From Arabidopsis thaliana (taxonomy: Eukaryota > Streptophyta > Magnoliopsida > Brassicales > Brassicaceae): a stretch of 64,000 nucleotides of DNA. Of this stretch, positions 49,208-62,300 are shown one piece after another. The stretch is from contig NC_003074.8 of NCBI RefSeq assembly GCF_000001735.4, positions 20,033,261 through 20,097,260 on the forward strand, written 5' to 3'. A program made the position numbers and the translations under genes. Numbering within the stretch: position 1 is the stretch's first letter; each line of letters begins with the position of its first letter. The notes beneath the pieces were generated by a model, which saw nothing but the letters and a program-made list of their open reading frames with translations, was not told where the DNA came from and did no database searches.

Positions 49208-51428
49208 TCACTTAGGAAGGCCTGTTTCAGGATCGAGAAGGGCTTGAGTTTGGTCGTGAAGCACGATGGGACCTTTTCCAGGTCTAGTGCAGATAAAATA
49301 ACTGACTTCTCCTTTTTGATCCTGAGATCCAATGTTGTCTTTAATTTCAGGTGGAGGTTGCAGATTCTCTACACCACTTGCTCCATCTAATCCTGCTTCT
49401 TTTAGAATTGAATTATCGCCCACTACGTAACTGGTAAATAAAGAAACCAAAATCATTACAAACAGCTTTTTAGTCAATTTTAAAACTCATAGAAAACCGC
49501 AGTTAAACGGATCACACATTGTTCTGTGTCTCACCTCTTCATATCAGTGTCTGACTTAGGGGGAAAATAGTACAGAAGCCCCTGGAGCAATTGGACTGCG
49601 ACCTTTCTGTTGCGTGCAATCAGTACAGCATTTGGACCAGCATCAAATGTGTAAGCAACCTGTACAGATTTACATTTTGAGTTATTAGTTGTTTTCAAAA
49701 GGTTGAGTCAAGACACTAGAACTTTACCTGTGGTGTCCCTTCAGAACGGTTCCACTTTTCAACTAAGCTAATTATTCTGGAAAAGCAGATAACAGTTTGA
49801 TATATTAGAATAAATAAGGGTTTGATAACAAATAAACTGAAGCAGCATATAGAAATATGTCAAAATAGAGAATACCTGTGTGAAGTGTCATTCATGTAGA
49901 ATATGGGTGGAGATGTATCCAGACAAACAGCATGAAACTGATTACTATCTGTACATGTCAATTGTGTAAACGATGCAAAGTCTCGATTTTTTATAGCTTC
50001 CTCCATTTGCAAAATCCGTTTTGGCACAACTTCCTATAGATAGAGAAAAAACAAAGGATGAAGTTTAATAGGTAATACAGAAGTTCATTAAACATCAAGA
50101 ACAGAACGTACTTTTGCTCTATGCTGTAAAAGCAAACTTGTCTCAACACTTTCACGCATTCCGGAGGTACTGCTCGTTTCCTTCTGCCGTGAACTCACCT
50201 GTTATAAAAAGTTTGAATGAAGGCACTAAATTTTAACAGATTTCTGACCATTCGAACTTGTCCATAATGCTATATTCACACGTTGAAATAGAGCAACTCA
50301 AAATCTTGTCGTGGAAATACTTATTTATATATCTCGTTCAATCAAATAGTATGACGACAGTAAAAGTAACATATGGTTAATTTGAAAAACAGCATGATCT
50401 GGAAGATGGGAGAGTCGGAGTAATCCTGCCAAAAAGTCACAATATTTTTTAAAAGAGCCATACCACAGCAATGATGATAACAAGATCATCCCAATGCTTC
50501 TCATCTGCCAGTTGAACTGCAACGCTGTCACTTCCATCTTCTTTGCTTCCCATTGTCCACTTGACAAATCCACCAAATAAACTCCGGCAAGCACTTCCTG
50601 AACCTTGCCTACATGAGCAAACAGAAATCAAACCATGAATATCAGTACCATTTAATTCCTAGAGGAGTGTCAGATTTCACTTCACTATCACAACTCATGC
50701 ATTAGTAGATGACTATACATAAATCAAAGCATTGATATATAGTGCAAGGAAGTCCACTACATAGGTACCTGGCTATTGCAGAAAGATGGCTTGGATCTTC
50801 ATCTACATTCATCAACTTTGCAAGAGAAAAAACTGTAGGCAAAAAAAACAGTTTGACATAAACTACAAGCCATTCTCAAGCTCATAATCATCAACAGAGA
50901 GAAAAAGCAGAATACCTAGACAAGCAAATCCAGCAGCTGAAGATGCTAAGCCAGCAGCAGTAGGGAAGTTATTATGAGAAGCAATATGTAGATTCAATTT
51001 CTCCCAATCTTTCTTCCTTATCTTGATCCCCTTTTCCATGTCTTCAACATCACCAGCACGACCTCGTATTTCCCTCAAACAATTTTGGTACCTACTTCCA
51101 GAAAGAGATATTTCCTACACTAACATGAAACAACAACAACAACAAAAATCTTTGTAATTCGATAATTGGAATCTCAGCAAAAGGAGAGAGATCGTGATGG
51201 GAAATGAAGCGAGTGTACCTTGCCATTGAGCCACATTCGATCCCGATCAAAAGCAGGACTAACGGCAACAGTGGTGACTGTGCAGAGATGATCAGGATCA
51301 AGAGTTACGCTAATGCTATCGTTAACGGGGAGAATCCGAACCTCATCTCTCTTTCCCCAATACTTAATCACCGCAATGTTCGTCGGAGTTTGCGCCGTCA
51401 CCATGAACACCCATTTCTCCGTCGCCAT
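49208..51428 (-). CDS. MVD2: Mevalonate 5-diphosphate decarboxylase 2
   Basis: Nine coding exons on the minus strand: 51428-51219, 51114-50916, 50832-50769, 50608-50464, 50198-50112, 50033-49876, 49776-49728, 49659-49535 and 49430-49208, giving 419 residues. GHMP-kinase fold with decarboxylase hallmarks: [15 protein letters not shown] near the N-terminus and the ATP-binding loop [13 protein letters not shown] (about 121-133). The enzyme converts mevalonate diphosphate to isopentenyl diphosphate, CO2 and phosphate using ATP, the last step of the mevalonate pathway feeding sterols. Residues 40-48 read S-V-x5-H-L, a PTS2-like peroxisomal signal reported for plant and mammalian homologues. The 3' side is 322 bp from the convergent hydrolase gene; the 5' side has 408 bp to the stop of the next minus-strand gene, without any gene between. 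Confidence 0.96.
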
Positions 51429-51836
51429 GTGAATCTCCAAAAGAGATCTGCAGCTTCAAAGTAGTTGAAAATGAAAGCGACGGAGAATACGACAGAATAA
51501 TGATGACTCATTGCCTTTACAATTTTAAAAATATTATTTTATTCAAAAATTGAGAACTTCACTAACTGTAAAACTCTAATCAAATGGTTATTGCCATTTT
51601 GATGAAAACACCAAAACTTAACCTAAAACGTTTTAGGAAAAAAATTGAGTTAGGTAAGAAATAACCAAAACACGAAAATCATTGTGATGCATGAACTTTA
51701 TGCTTAAAGGCCTTTGAGTTGTCTTGTCTTTGATATTGGGATATTTGTTAGCTGGGAAAGGATATGTAATATATAAACCACTGATTCATATAAGTAACAC
51801 CATTGTTCATGAGTAAAAACAGACTCTTATTATAGC

Positions 51837-53485
51837 TCATACAGCATTGGTTAAGATAATTGAAGAAAGCATCTCATTCCAAATATCCGGGACACCGGGC
51901 AAGCACCAATGACTGCAATCTGATGAAGGTCCAGCGATACGATGGTGCTTCTCTTCCTCGTGCATTGCTCTCTTGAACACCGAAGGATGACCGTCTCTTC
52001 TATACGCAGACATTGTTGTGATATCGTATAAATACACTCGGTATTTCATTGTCCTTAGCACTTTGTTCAACACTCTTGACTGTTGAGGCACGTGGGGTTT
52101 GGTGGAAGAAGATAAAGAAGGCAAGGGATGTTTCTGGTTGTAGCACATCTGACCACTCTCTCTGCCAAGAATTTATGTACATGAATTAATGGTGTCCATT
52201 TTGTATATATGTTGAGATTAAGAGGAGAATATAAGAAAAAACCTCGGTGAGACAGTGCGGAAAATGACTTTTGTTTTGGATGGATCAAGATTTATCTCAA
52301 CCCATTTAGCCCATGTGGTTAGTCCTCTCTCATAAGCAACCATTGGGTCCATAGCTTTGAAGATCTTATTCCCATCCATGTAATAATCCCACCTAAAACA
52401 TCAATAGCTTGCGTTACTGTCACAAATCCCAAATCTGATGTAAAATGAGACACAATAACAAATACAATGAACATAGACGTCTATGAACCGTTATACACTA
52501 ATCATTTGCTTTTGAAGGAAAGATGTAAGTGTTTATTCAGATGACTTACGAACTCCATCTCTGAGAGTGAGTCCACCAGTGAGCGGAATCGAATACAAGA
52601 ACATCTACACCACGCCAATATCTAGCATTGTCTTCGATTGAGTCCAAATGTAACACCCTTTTACGGTCAACTCCTCTCTTGAGTTCCACAAGCAGAGGAG
52701 CCCAACAAAACTCAATTGATGTCTCAAAATCCTGTATAGTAACCAAATTTAATAGTTGCATCTACTAACCAATGATGTATATGTGATTCAAAAGGAGATT
52801 TGTGATTATTAATTACCAGAGAATGGAAAGACATCGTAGGACCATTGTAAGTGAGCTTCTTACGATGAGTGGGAAGAACAGACTGTACTAAGCAGACAAG
52901 AGATTCCCACTGGTTTCTCATCATTGAATCTCCAACCAGCATTATTCTTTTTCCTCTCATTTTCCCAAGAAATTTCAATGCGTCAAACCTAAACACCATC
53001 ATGGAAAGAGCCACTATTTTGGTTAATATTAATGTCTCTTTCCCATTTTTCATTAGTCAATTTATTCATCTTGCAATTAACCATGCAAAGCCAATATAAA
53101 CCAACTTTTTTACTTGATGAGACAGAAATTTTAAAAAGAAGTAATGTAAGAAGTAAGAGGAGTGTGGAGTGTGCCTTGGTAGTGAACAAGCCTTAGGGAT
53201 CCATCTCCATTTCTGGTAATAAGAGTCGGGTCTTCCATTTCTTTGGCAACTTAGTGCAGAACTCAGATATGGACAGCTTGAATCATAGAGCGGATACGTT
53301 TCATCGAACGTCCATTTCCCCACCGAGTAATCACACCTCTCCTCTCTTCTTTCACGCCTCGTCTGCAAGGCGTTGAGTGGATCATCGTCCCCTACTAGCC
53401 ATAACTCATCAAACTGAGACAAAACTACTTTGCCAAGGATGAGACACAAAGATAAGAACAAGACTCGAGTCTCTGAGGTAGCCAT
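51837..53485 (-). CDS. TBL36: TRICHOME BIREFRINGENCE-LIKE O-acetyltransferase
   Basis: Five coding exons on the minus strand: 53485-53175, 52988-52817, 52731-52550, 52392-52243 and 52161-51837, giving 379 residues. A hydrophobic N-terminus ([16 protein letters not shown], 8-23) is a signal peptide or anchor. The TBL domain reads [17 protein letters not shown]. The DUF231 domain follows with the esterase GDS motif ([15 protein letters not shown]) and the C-terminal [16 protein letters not shown] carrying the catalytic Asp and His. Family members acetylate wall polysaccharides such as xylan in the Golgi. Which polymer this one modifies is unknown to me. The first intron begins with GC, not GT (exon end CCAAG, then GCACAC); no GT donor nearby would preserve the conserved CSLPRFD junction. 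Paralogue number from memory. Confidence 0.93.
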
Positions 53486-54492
53486 TTGACCAGGAAACTG
53501 AGCAGTGTGGGCTTGGAGAAAGAAATAATATAAAGAAGATGGGCAACAAAAAGTGGATAAAGTGAAAAAGGGCGTTAATTACGGAAAGTGGTGGTAATTA
53601 GTAATTAGACTTATGCTTGAAATCATGTCCCGTGACTTGCGTCTCCTCTTCTCTCCATCATATCATTTTTTTATAAAAACAGATTACAGTATCCAAGGCG
53701 GGATTTGTGAGTTTGGTGGAGCGTTTTGTATATGGTTTAAAAAATCGAAATAGTTTCTCAACAAAAACAAACAGAAATAGTAGAAAACAATCCATATAAA
53801 CCAGAAAAAAGAATTGCAAATCAAACACAATGGTAGGTTTTGTAAGACTAAAGAAATGTAGGTTTTGTTGTAGAGACCCAAAACTCTCCCTGCCCTCAAA
53901 AGGTCATGAACAGACCAAATTCAGGACCCAACCTTCCTTATTAATAGTTTTAAGTTAACCCAAATATGTAAAAAAGTATTAATGAAACGAAACCAAGACA
54001 TGGCAACACCTTCTTCAGCTTTTAGTATCCTTCATGCTTTATCAAACTCACACCATCCCCAAACAAACATAACACAAAACAAACACTATGCTCTTTGGTT
54101 AGCTTCTGTCCCAAACAGATGTCATCTTTAGTATGTCAGTCGAGATTAAGATAATCCTTTAGAAAATCCATTTTTCTTGATCATCTGAAGAAGATTCATC
54201 TAACCATGATTGGTGGATGTGCATCCACGTCAGCCTTTGCTTTTCCTCCTTTCAATTTTAACCCATTTTCAGTTATTTTTTTCCAATATTATTTAACCAA
54301 TCTAATCGTTTGAAATCTTAAAAGGATCATAAATCAAGGTTTACCTTATAACTCAGTAAGACTTTTGTTGAACAAGACCGTACTTTTCCCTCTGTAAACA
54401 CGAGCTAGACATTAGAACATGGAAGCAAACTTCTACAGTATACCCTTATGATGAGAAATCAAACAAATCAGTTGATCGTATTTTCTGCTAAA
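53486..54492. other. Intergenic between two minus-strand genes
   Basis: Holds the TBL gene promoter on the left and the sucrose-phosphatase 3' UTR on the right. AT-rich. The ORF 53684-53899 on the minus strand is Phe/Leu-rich and unconvincing. Confidence 0.5.
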
Positions 54493-56475
54493 TCATTTCC
54501 TAGCTCGATAAGTCACAAGTATAAGCCATGTAATTGAAGAACAAGATTTCTTACCAGATAACTCATGCTTTACAAATTTTGCAAGCCATGTATCTGAACT
54601 GATATGAGAAGACGTAACATTATCCAACCAAATGCGAAACTTCTTTTCCTTCCCATCACCGTATAAATTTTCCATCTCATCTATCCATTCATGTATCGGT
54701 TTCTCCACTCCAGACGGATGAACAAAAATACCAAGTGGACTCTGAAACATTGCAAAAGCATAACAATTACGTCAACTAATAAGTCTACACAACACAAGCA
54801 ATCAAGAACATCTTCAAAATTATCAATTTGAGCACTTGAATTTCCATTACGTTAGATGCTAGAGAGCTTTTTTTTGTCAAATAAACACACTTACAGAGAG
54901 CGATTTCAAATTCTGCAAGTACTTGTCAGACTTTTCCACCTCTCCACAACGCCATCTCTCATAAAACAAATAAAACTGAACAACCTCATGAGCAGGATTC
55001 AAACTTTCCCCATGGAAATTTTCAGTGTCCATAACATCTCTAGGAGAGACATTTGGTCCCAAATTAAACCTCTGAATAGCTTCTATCATACCAGCTCCAC
55101 ACCTCTCAGACGCATGAAATATTTTTGGGTTGTCCTTTGCATTTTCTTCATACCATTGCAATAATTCTTCATGCGAATTGCTAACCTTAAACAGTAAAAA
55201 TATAAGCACAATCACTCACGCGTAGTCAAGTATGATCGAACCTAAAAAAAAGTAGTTGGGAACTAACCATTACGCCATATACGTCAGAAATGTTGAAAAG
55301 CTCAGCATCATTTCCAGAGTCACCACAAACAAGTGTGTTAGAAGGCTGCTTGCCTTCAATATCCAACTTGTCAAGTAGATATGTCAAAGCACCTTGTTTG
55401 CCAGCTCCTCTTGGTAATACATCAAAAGCATATCCATTACTATAAACCAGCTTCACATCCACCTATAATGAATTTTACTGTCATCAGCACCAAAAGTAAC
55501 AATCTATGATAAGAATGTAGCCATCAAGCTCACATAAAGAGTACACACAAAAATCTCACCCCACGCTCCTCTAATATCCCTGGAAGAACCTTCATTATTT
55601 CAACAGCGTCTTCTCTTCCCACGAAAAAACTCACTTTGTGCTCTTCTTGGCTCTTGTCTGGCTATCATAGACAACACACAGAAAAAAAAAAAAAAAGAGA
55701 TTTAGAACATCAAATTGCTACAGATTCAGCAGGAGATACAGCACAAAGAAGATGATGCTATTATTTGCCAGAAAACTAAACAAAAAGTCTAAGTCAACGC
55801 AGGAAGAGACAAGATATCAAGTTATCAACACAATAGCAAGACCCACATGCACCAGTATAAAAGAAAGAGAACAATTTGATAATTCAGCAGAGATAGTGAC
55901 AAAAGAAGGATCTTTATAGAAAATCCCAGGAAACAAGCCATGCAACTACTCATACCACAATGCAAAACAAAACAAAAAAATCTAGACTAGCTAAATCCTC
56001 TAAACAAACTATACAAACCTGAGGCTCAAGTTTAGGGAATTTAAGAGTTTCCTCAACAACAATGTCTCTATTCCACTTATAATCCAAACGAGCAGTCCAA
56101 ACAACATCAGACACCGTTGATTCACCGCCGCCGTATACAATCTCAGAACCCACAGAAGTTACGGCGATGTCAGGAGTCAACAACGGTCTCTTCTTCCTCA
56201 GACTCGAGTAAGAACTGAAAGACCTCCCGGTGCAATAAACAAGCAATGAATCATGGCGATAGTGAGCTTCCCAAAGCGCATTGAATCTAAGAAGGTCATT
56301 GTTTTCAGGATCATCGTGATCCACCTGCGAATTTGGTGAGAATTGTTTAATTTTGTGGAATCTAAGAGACGAATTGGAAATCAGAAGTGTGAGTGAGAGA
56401 GGAAATAGAAATTACCAATGTGCAATCGAGATCAGCAACTAGTATGAGACGTGGTGGTCCTTCAAGCCTATCCAT
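54493..56475 (-). CDS. SPP3B: Sucrose-6F-phosphate phosphohydrolase (sucrose-phosphatase)
   Basis: Six coding exons on the minus strand: 56475-56416, 56324-56019, 55661-55560, 55462-55268, 55185-54895 and 54741-54493, giving 400 residues. The N-terminal HAD phosphatase domain has the nucleophile D15 and acid D17 in [19 protein letters not shown] (motif II), the core lysine region and [11 protein letters not shown] (motif IV). The C-terminal SPP domain follows from about residue 260 with [14 protein letters not shown] and RIWLDNV. The enzyme hydrolyses sucrose-6-phosphate to sucrose in the cytosol, the last step of sucrose synthesis. The protein ends about 20-25 residues earlier than typical plant SPPs and diverges at its end (VTYRARK). 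The splice between exons 1 and 2 cuts the catalytic motif. The paralogue letter is from memory. Confidence 0.91.
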
Positions 56476-59100
56476 CGATTTCAGGAACCCAGGTGTTTCT
56501 CTTTGCTTCTCTCTTGTCTCTTTGCTCAACTAACTTTTTGGTTCCTTTATTCTTGACTTCCTTGGGAAGACGAAGTTTTTCTTTTCTTATTCGAACAATT
56601 CTGTCGAGTATTTGAATTAGTTATAATCTTTCTTTTTTTAATTAGTTAGAAATTTCCTTAAGCACGTATTTATATAACATGTCAACGCAACGAAGTTCCC
56701 CCTCAAAATTCAGTTTTATGCGTGCGTTATTACGACATGATAGATCCTGACGACCACCACATGATGCATTACTAGCAATGGATGACTCTTCCTTATCATT
56801 CATTTTATATTCAGAGAAAATGTGCAAGAGAATTTGCTTGGTAAGTCCATTGGTGACAAAAAATCGATTTAGTTTGAGTGGAAATAGAGAATCATAAACA
56901 ATACCAAAATTGTTAGAGATGTATGTAGTGATACAAAAAACGATATTAAAAATATATATTGTTCTGGTTCTATTATTTGTTATCGTTTTTATGATTGGTA
57001 ACTATTAATAATAATTTTTCAATTATAGTGGTAAGAAGTTATCAATTAAAGTCTTGTTCTTTTGGGTCTAACTTTGGATCCGATTGTTAACCTATAAAAG
57101 AATACAAGGAATGAAAAGTAACATGACTAAAAAAGAACAAACAGGAAAAGAAAAAATTATAAAATAAGAATACAAAAGAATGAGTGTAGAAGAAAAATAG
57201 AACAAATGTTACTGTAAATGATAACCAAAACATAGAACAAATAGTAACAAAAATTAAAAAATAAATAAATTATTTTCTTAATTAAATAGCCACGTTTTCA
57301 CGTTTTTTTTTCTAATTTTCTATAAATTTAATTTTTAATTAATAAATGTTTAATTTGTTTTTCTGTTTGTTCCTCATCAAATTTGAGAAGGAACAATTTT
57401 CTTCTACGATTCCTCAAAAAATAAGGAATGATTAGGAATAGTGTGGGGTCTACATGTTACAATTTGGAAAAAAAATACTACTGAATGGTAAAAAAAAAGA
57501 GGAACATGTTGTTCCTGTCCATTCCTTTTCTAAAAAGTGGTCACCAATCGGACCCTTTATTGTGATTTACTAACCTTTTCAGCGGTAAAATATTATCGTT
57601 ACACTTTCACAAATAATTTGCTAGTAACGTTAAGTGTTAGTGACTTATATGAGATTGTTCAAGTTTATTCGACAAATGAAATCCTTTCGATCTTTACTTT
57701 AATGTGTCAAATATCATGTCCACTTTCAAATAAAGACTCTTAGCTTGAAGGAAAACTCTACGAAAAACTAACGCAATATGTCCCATTTATATGGAAGACG
57801 CGCGATGTTAAAATTAGATACTGAAAGTTGGAGTCTAATACATTAGAAACTAATGATCATTCAAGAAAACCATAGATTATCACAGTGACAATAGGCACAA
57901 GTCCCACTCCGGCTATTACAAGCATTGTTAGAAAAAGTTTAGGTGGGACAAAAGATCACACCTTGCATTTAGTCGTTACACGACCATCCATCAAATAGAA
58001 GAGATCGAAGATCAGCTGGAAGAAAAGCTAGTTTTAAAAAAAATTCTTACTTGATTTGAACATAATACGATATGATTAATGTGTCTTAAAAAGCATAGAA
58101 AAACACATCGAAGGCCATAAACGTGAGAACGATTCAAATGACATAATTTTTACAAGAACAAAGACCAGCAAATCCAACTTACCAAAAAATAAAACCACCA
58201 AATCCTAGAAGGCAAGAATGTGTGGCAAAAAAAGAAAAAGAATGTATACCATTTGGATGGGAGGTCCAAAATTTTCTTAGAAATTAGTAACTTAAACTTT
58301 TAAAACTCATACACATATGGATTATATGTTGAAAAAATCATAATTCAGAAAAGGATCATATATAACTACTAATATATTTTTGAGGTCTTTGTTTTTAGTT
58401 ATTTTATTTTATTTTCTTAAACTCGAGGTCTTTGTTTTAACAATTTTTCTAATTTCATTATCTTACAAAAAATCTCAAATTTTAATAATATAAATATTTG
58501 TCATAGGTACGGGAAGAGCGGTTTGTTTTCCAGCGAAAAAAAAAGAACGGTTTTTCTCTATTTGTTGTTGTTGTTTTTTTTTAATTATTTTCGCCCCTGA
58601 TTTTTTTTAATTAATGAATATAATTTTTGCAATTTTTCGTGGGAGGCTAAAAGAAAGGCGAGGAGGAAGAAGAAGGAACCAGCATTATATATGAAGCACC
58701 CAAAGCATTCTCTGCTCTTGAGAACCTCGCAGCCTTTTCCAGGTATTAAAACAAAACCCTAATTTTCTCTTTCTCTTATCAAATTTAGTATTCTTCTCTT
58801 TCTCGGATTTTCCCTAGAAATTCACGAGGATGAAGATGAGAAACGCCTATCCCGACCCAATCGAATTACTAAAAAAGCTTTAACCCAAGCTTTTTGATTT
58901 TCTATATCCGAATGCGCGATTTCGATTTCTCTTTTCGATAATTTTCTGGTCATTGATTTACCTGCAGAGTGTGTGTGTCTGTGTTGTAGGGTTATTAGTT
59001 TTCGCTAAGTGATTTGGATGAGCTTGGATGTGGAAGTGAAGCTAAGAGGAGGTTCACTCTTGTCATCGTCATCATCAACGTTGTTGTCATTGTGTCCTTC
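56476..59100. other. Divergent intergenic region, sucrose-phosphatase and RGD3
   Basis: About 2.6 kb. Left: SPP leader. Centre: a MITE-like element at 57076-57555. Right: the RGD3 promoter and leader, with a TATA-like stretch near 58685 and a 5'-UTR intron at 58743-58989 (donor CCAG/GTATTA, acceptor TTGTAG/GGTTAT). An AAACCCTAA telo-box sits just inside that intron (about 58756). No other gene found. Confidence 0.55.
57076..57555. mobile_element. Non-autonomous DNA transposon (MITE-like)
   Basis: The left end GGATCCGATTGTTAACC and the reverse complement of the right end GGGTCCGATTGGTGACC match at 14 of 17 positions. Similarity continues inward, with AAGGAATG at about position 30 and AACATG at about position 45-50 from each end, giving imperfect terminal inverted repeats of about 50 bp. 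Both ends are flanked by TTT, a possible 3-bp target duplication. The 480-bp interior is AT-rich and non-coding. Size, G-rich termini and a 3-bp A/T duplication suggest the PIF/Harbinger group, but this class call is tentative. Confidence 0.65.
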
Positions 59101-59304
59101 ATGGCACAGCAACAATCTTCCCGACTCAATCGTCTCCTTACTTTGTTGGACAGTATCCTTTATTTTTCCTGATTATTTCCTTTGTTACCAATAATGCTTC
59201 GTTTTTGTTGTTGCGTTTCTTCGTATCATAATCGCTTAAGAAGGTACATGTTCTCCTTAATTATCATTTCTTTGTAGCTGGTTCAACACAAGCTACTCGG
59301 CTAA
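59018..59304 (+). promoter_or_regulatory. uORF overlapping the RGD3 start codon across an intron
   Basis: An ATG at 59018, in the leader just after the 5'-UTR intron, opens a frame offset from the main ATG at 59101. It runs through coding exon 1 and, after splicing at 59152/59278, stops with TAA at 59302-59304 (53 residues). A second tiny uORF (59028-59039) lies inside it in another frame. Both precede the main start and could lower its translation. Confidence 0.55.
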
Positions 59305-62300
59305 CTGCAGCCAAGCAGATCGGGGATATTGCAAAGTCTCATCCTCAGGACTTGAGCTCTCTTTTGAGAAAGGTATAGTCATGGGATTTACTTTCTATAG
59401 ATTACAGAGATACAGGGCTGTGGTTGATTGTTATACTGATGGGAATCAATGACAATTGCTAGTGAAAGTTACATAAATTACGCGTCCCTAGCTTAGATGC
59501 TCTCTTGGTCTTTGTAATAAACCTACTATTCTTCCGAATGTGCTCAATATAGGCGGGTGGACAGAGTAGAATCTATGATGTGTTGTGTATGTCCTGAGCT
59601 TTAAATCTCAAATTTATTGCTGGGAACAAAGGTGTCATCCCCTGTTCGATGTGTTTACTTCTTACATGTCTTATATACATCACAAGTCCCTGCATGGCTA
59701 GAGAAAGTTGTTTATAGAGCTATACACATCTATGATTCCTAGGTGCGCCTCCTATTGTTTGACACATAGTTACAATACATCTTTAAAAGGCTGTTGTCTG
59801 GATTGTACCCAGCAGATCCTTTGTTCGCCCATACTGATTCTAAAGAATGTCGAAGCTTAAGAAAAAGAATCTAGTGGGCTTCCAGAATGAAAATTTAAGT
59901 AGGGTGCCCACCTGCCTATCTTAGTTTCAGGTTTTAACTTGCAATTATAGAGTTTCTATTATTAGATTGAAGTTCAAGCTTTGTTAGGACATCTGATCTT
60001 ATTCATAAAATAATATTTCTAATCAGGCTAGGGTTTGTGTTCTGGAGACCTTGTTTCTGCTACTTTTTTAGGTATCATAAATAACTATTTCGTCTTGGCA
60101 TTGTACTTTAGGTTTACATCTTTCTAAACTGCTAAGTCGTCCTTTACATTAAATTCATCTATTTGTTCCTTTGGCTTAACTCTACTTCTTCGGGAATTAG
60201 GTTTTGCATCACCTCCGTAGTAAAAAGTGGGATACGAGGGTTGCTGCTGCTCATGCCATTGGTGCCATTGTTCTGAATGTCAAACATCCTTCATTGAGTG
60301 AACTGTTAAATTCTTTAGCAACGAAGTTGGGTGAGGCAGGGATATCTGATAATGTAGATGAAGTGGTGGCTTTCCGCAATCTTCAGTCAAAGATTCTGGC
60401 AAATGCGCCCTTTAGAAGGTTATTAATAGCTCTATTACACAATACATATGTTTTTTATAGCATCTACTGTTAAGACTTCTTAGCTGGATTTTTAGATGTC
60501 TTTCTCATGTTAAGGCTGCACGATGTCTTTTGATGTCTCTAACATTTGGCATGTGCTAACAGCTTTGAGATGAATAAGGTTTTAGAGTTTGGCGCTTTGT
60601 TGGCTTCTGGTGGGCAGGTAATTTATTATTTGCTATTGTTTACTTGTCTAGGTCATTTTGTAAGATTTCAGCCGATTTATCTCTGATGTAAATTCTTCAT
60701 TGATATATTGTCGTTAGGCCTAATCAAACATCTTTATGAAATTACATTTTTGTCTGTCTTAAATCGTTTGTGATAAGTAGGCCACTGGAATGACGTAAGT
60801 TTGAACGCAATCTGGTTAGATTCTAAGAAGTGTTTAGGTTTAATCAAGTTCCCTCTGCATCACAAAGAAACATGTTGGATAGTCGCTACTTTTGAATTCT
60901 ATACGCTTTTGTTGTTGAGGATCACATCTTTAGCATGATTAAAACTATTTGATTGAAACTATTAGCAGGCTTTTATCACCAAAAATATCCTTTGTCAGCT
61001 GCAACCTGTAAAATTGTTTCCTACAGTTTCATTATTTGACCTTAAGAAATTTTATGGCTTGGTTTGTAACTAACTATTTCAGCACAATCTGTTAATGCAA
61101 CATGATACCTTGCCTTCGTTCTTTTTCTTTGAACTTTCGGTTTAGGGGAGCATGTTAAACCTTTATTGCTCCCTTTATCCATACCTTTTTTTCTTCTCAA
61201 ATTTTGTTGCTTTTCCCTTTGTTGCAGGAGTACGACATTTTGAATGACAATTCCAAGAATCCAAGGGATCGAGTGGCTCGTCAGAAAAAGAATCTCCGAC
61301 GACGTCTAGGTCAATAGCTTGTCTCGTTTTCTATTAATCAATTTCCATGGGGAAAGTATTATCAGTTGTCCAATTTCATGAAATGTGATATACGTAACCA
61401 GGATAGATTATAGGTATAAATTTTGAGAAATCAGTATATGCGTAAACCCATTCTTCTAAGTCTATTACATCACGACTATTGGTTCTCTGATTCTCTGTAA
61501 AGTTGACTCTGTATGCTCCAAATATTAATGTTTTACTTGATTGATGCATCTATTGAACATACTTCTGAAAATCTGTGAAACAGGTTTGGACATGTGCGAG
61601 CAGTTCATGGATGTCAATGAAATGATTAGAGATGAGGATCTTATTGAGCAGAAGTCCAATGTTCCTGCCAATGGGGTTGGGAACAGATTATACGCAAACT
61701 GTTCTCCACATCATATCCAGCAATTCGTTTCAAGAATGGTTCCCCGCGTCAATTCTAGGAGGCCAAGCGCAAGGGAATTGAATTTACTGAAACGAAAAGC
61801 AAAAATAAGCTCTAAAGATCAAGCTAAAGGTAGCTGCGAAGTAGCAGATGTTGAGATGTCATCGTCTCATGTTGCCTCAACCTCAAAAAGAATATTGTCC
61901 GACTCATTGGACTCGAGCAAGGTATTTGGATAATGTATACTCATAATGACGGATAACCAACTTACATAATATGAGTTGCTGAACGTTAGTACAACCAACT
62001 TGAAGTCTCATTAGTTCATTGATATGCTATTCGTGGATTCAACTTTGACTTATGCTGCTTTCTCTTAGGTGTATAATCTCTTACGATTGTATAGTCCAGA
62101 CATAGGCACAAACTTCACTTGAAAATAGAATAACAGTTGTCATATTTTGTTTTAGCAATAAATCTCAAGCTGCGTGAGGAAATTTCCTTATTAGAATTCT
62201 AGGCACTTCTTGATTTTGGCAGACCATATTTCATACTGTCTTTTCACTTCTGTATATGCTACTTGAAACTTCGTAGGCGGACATTGGTAATGAGGATGAT

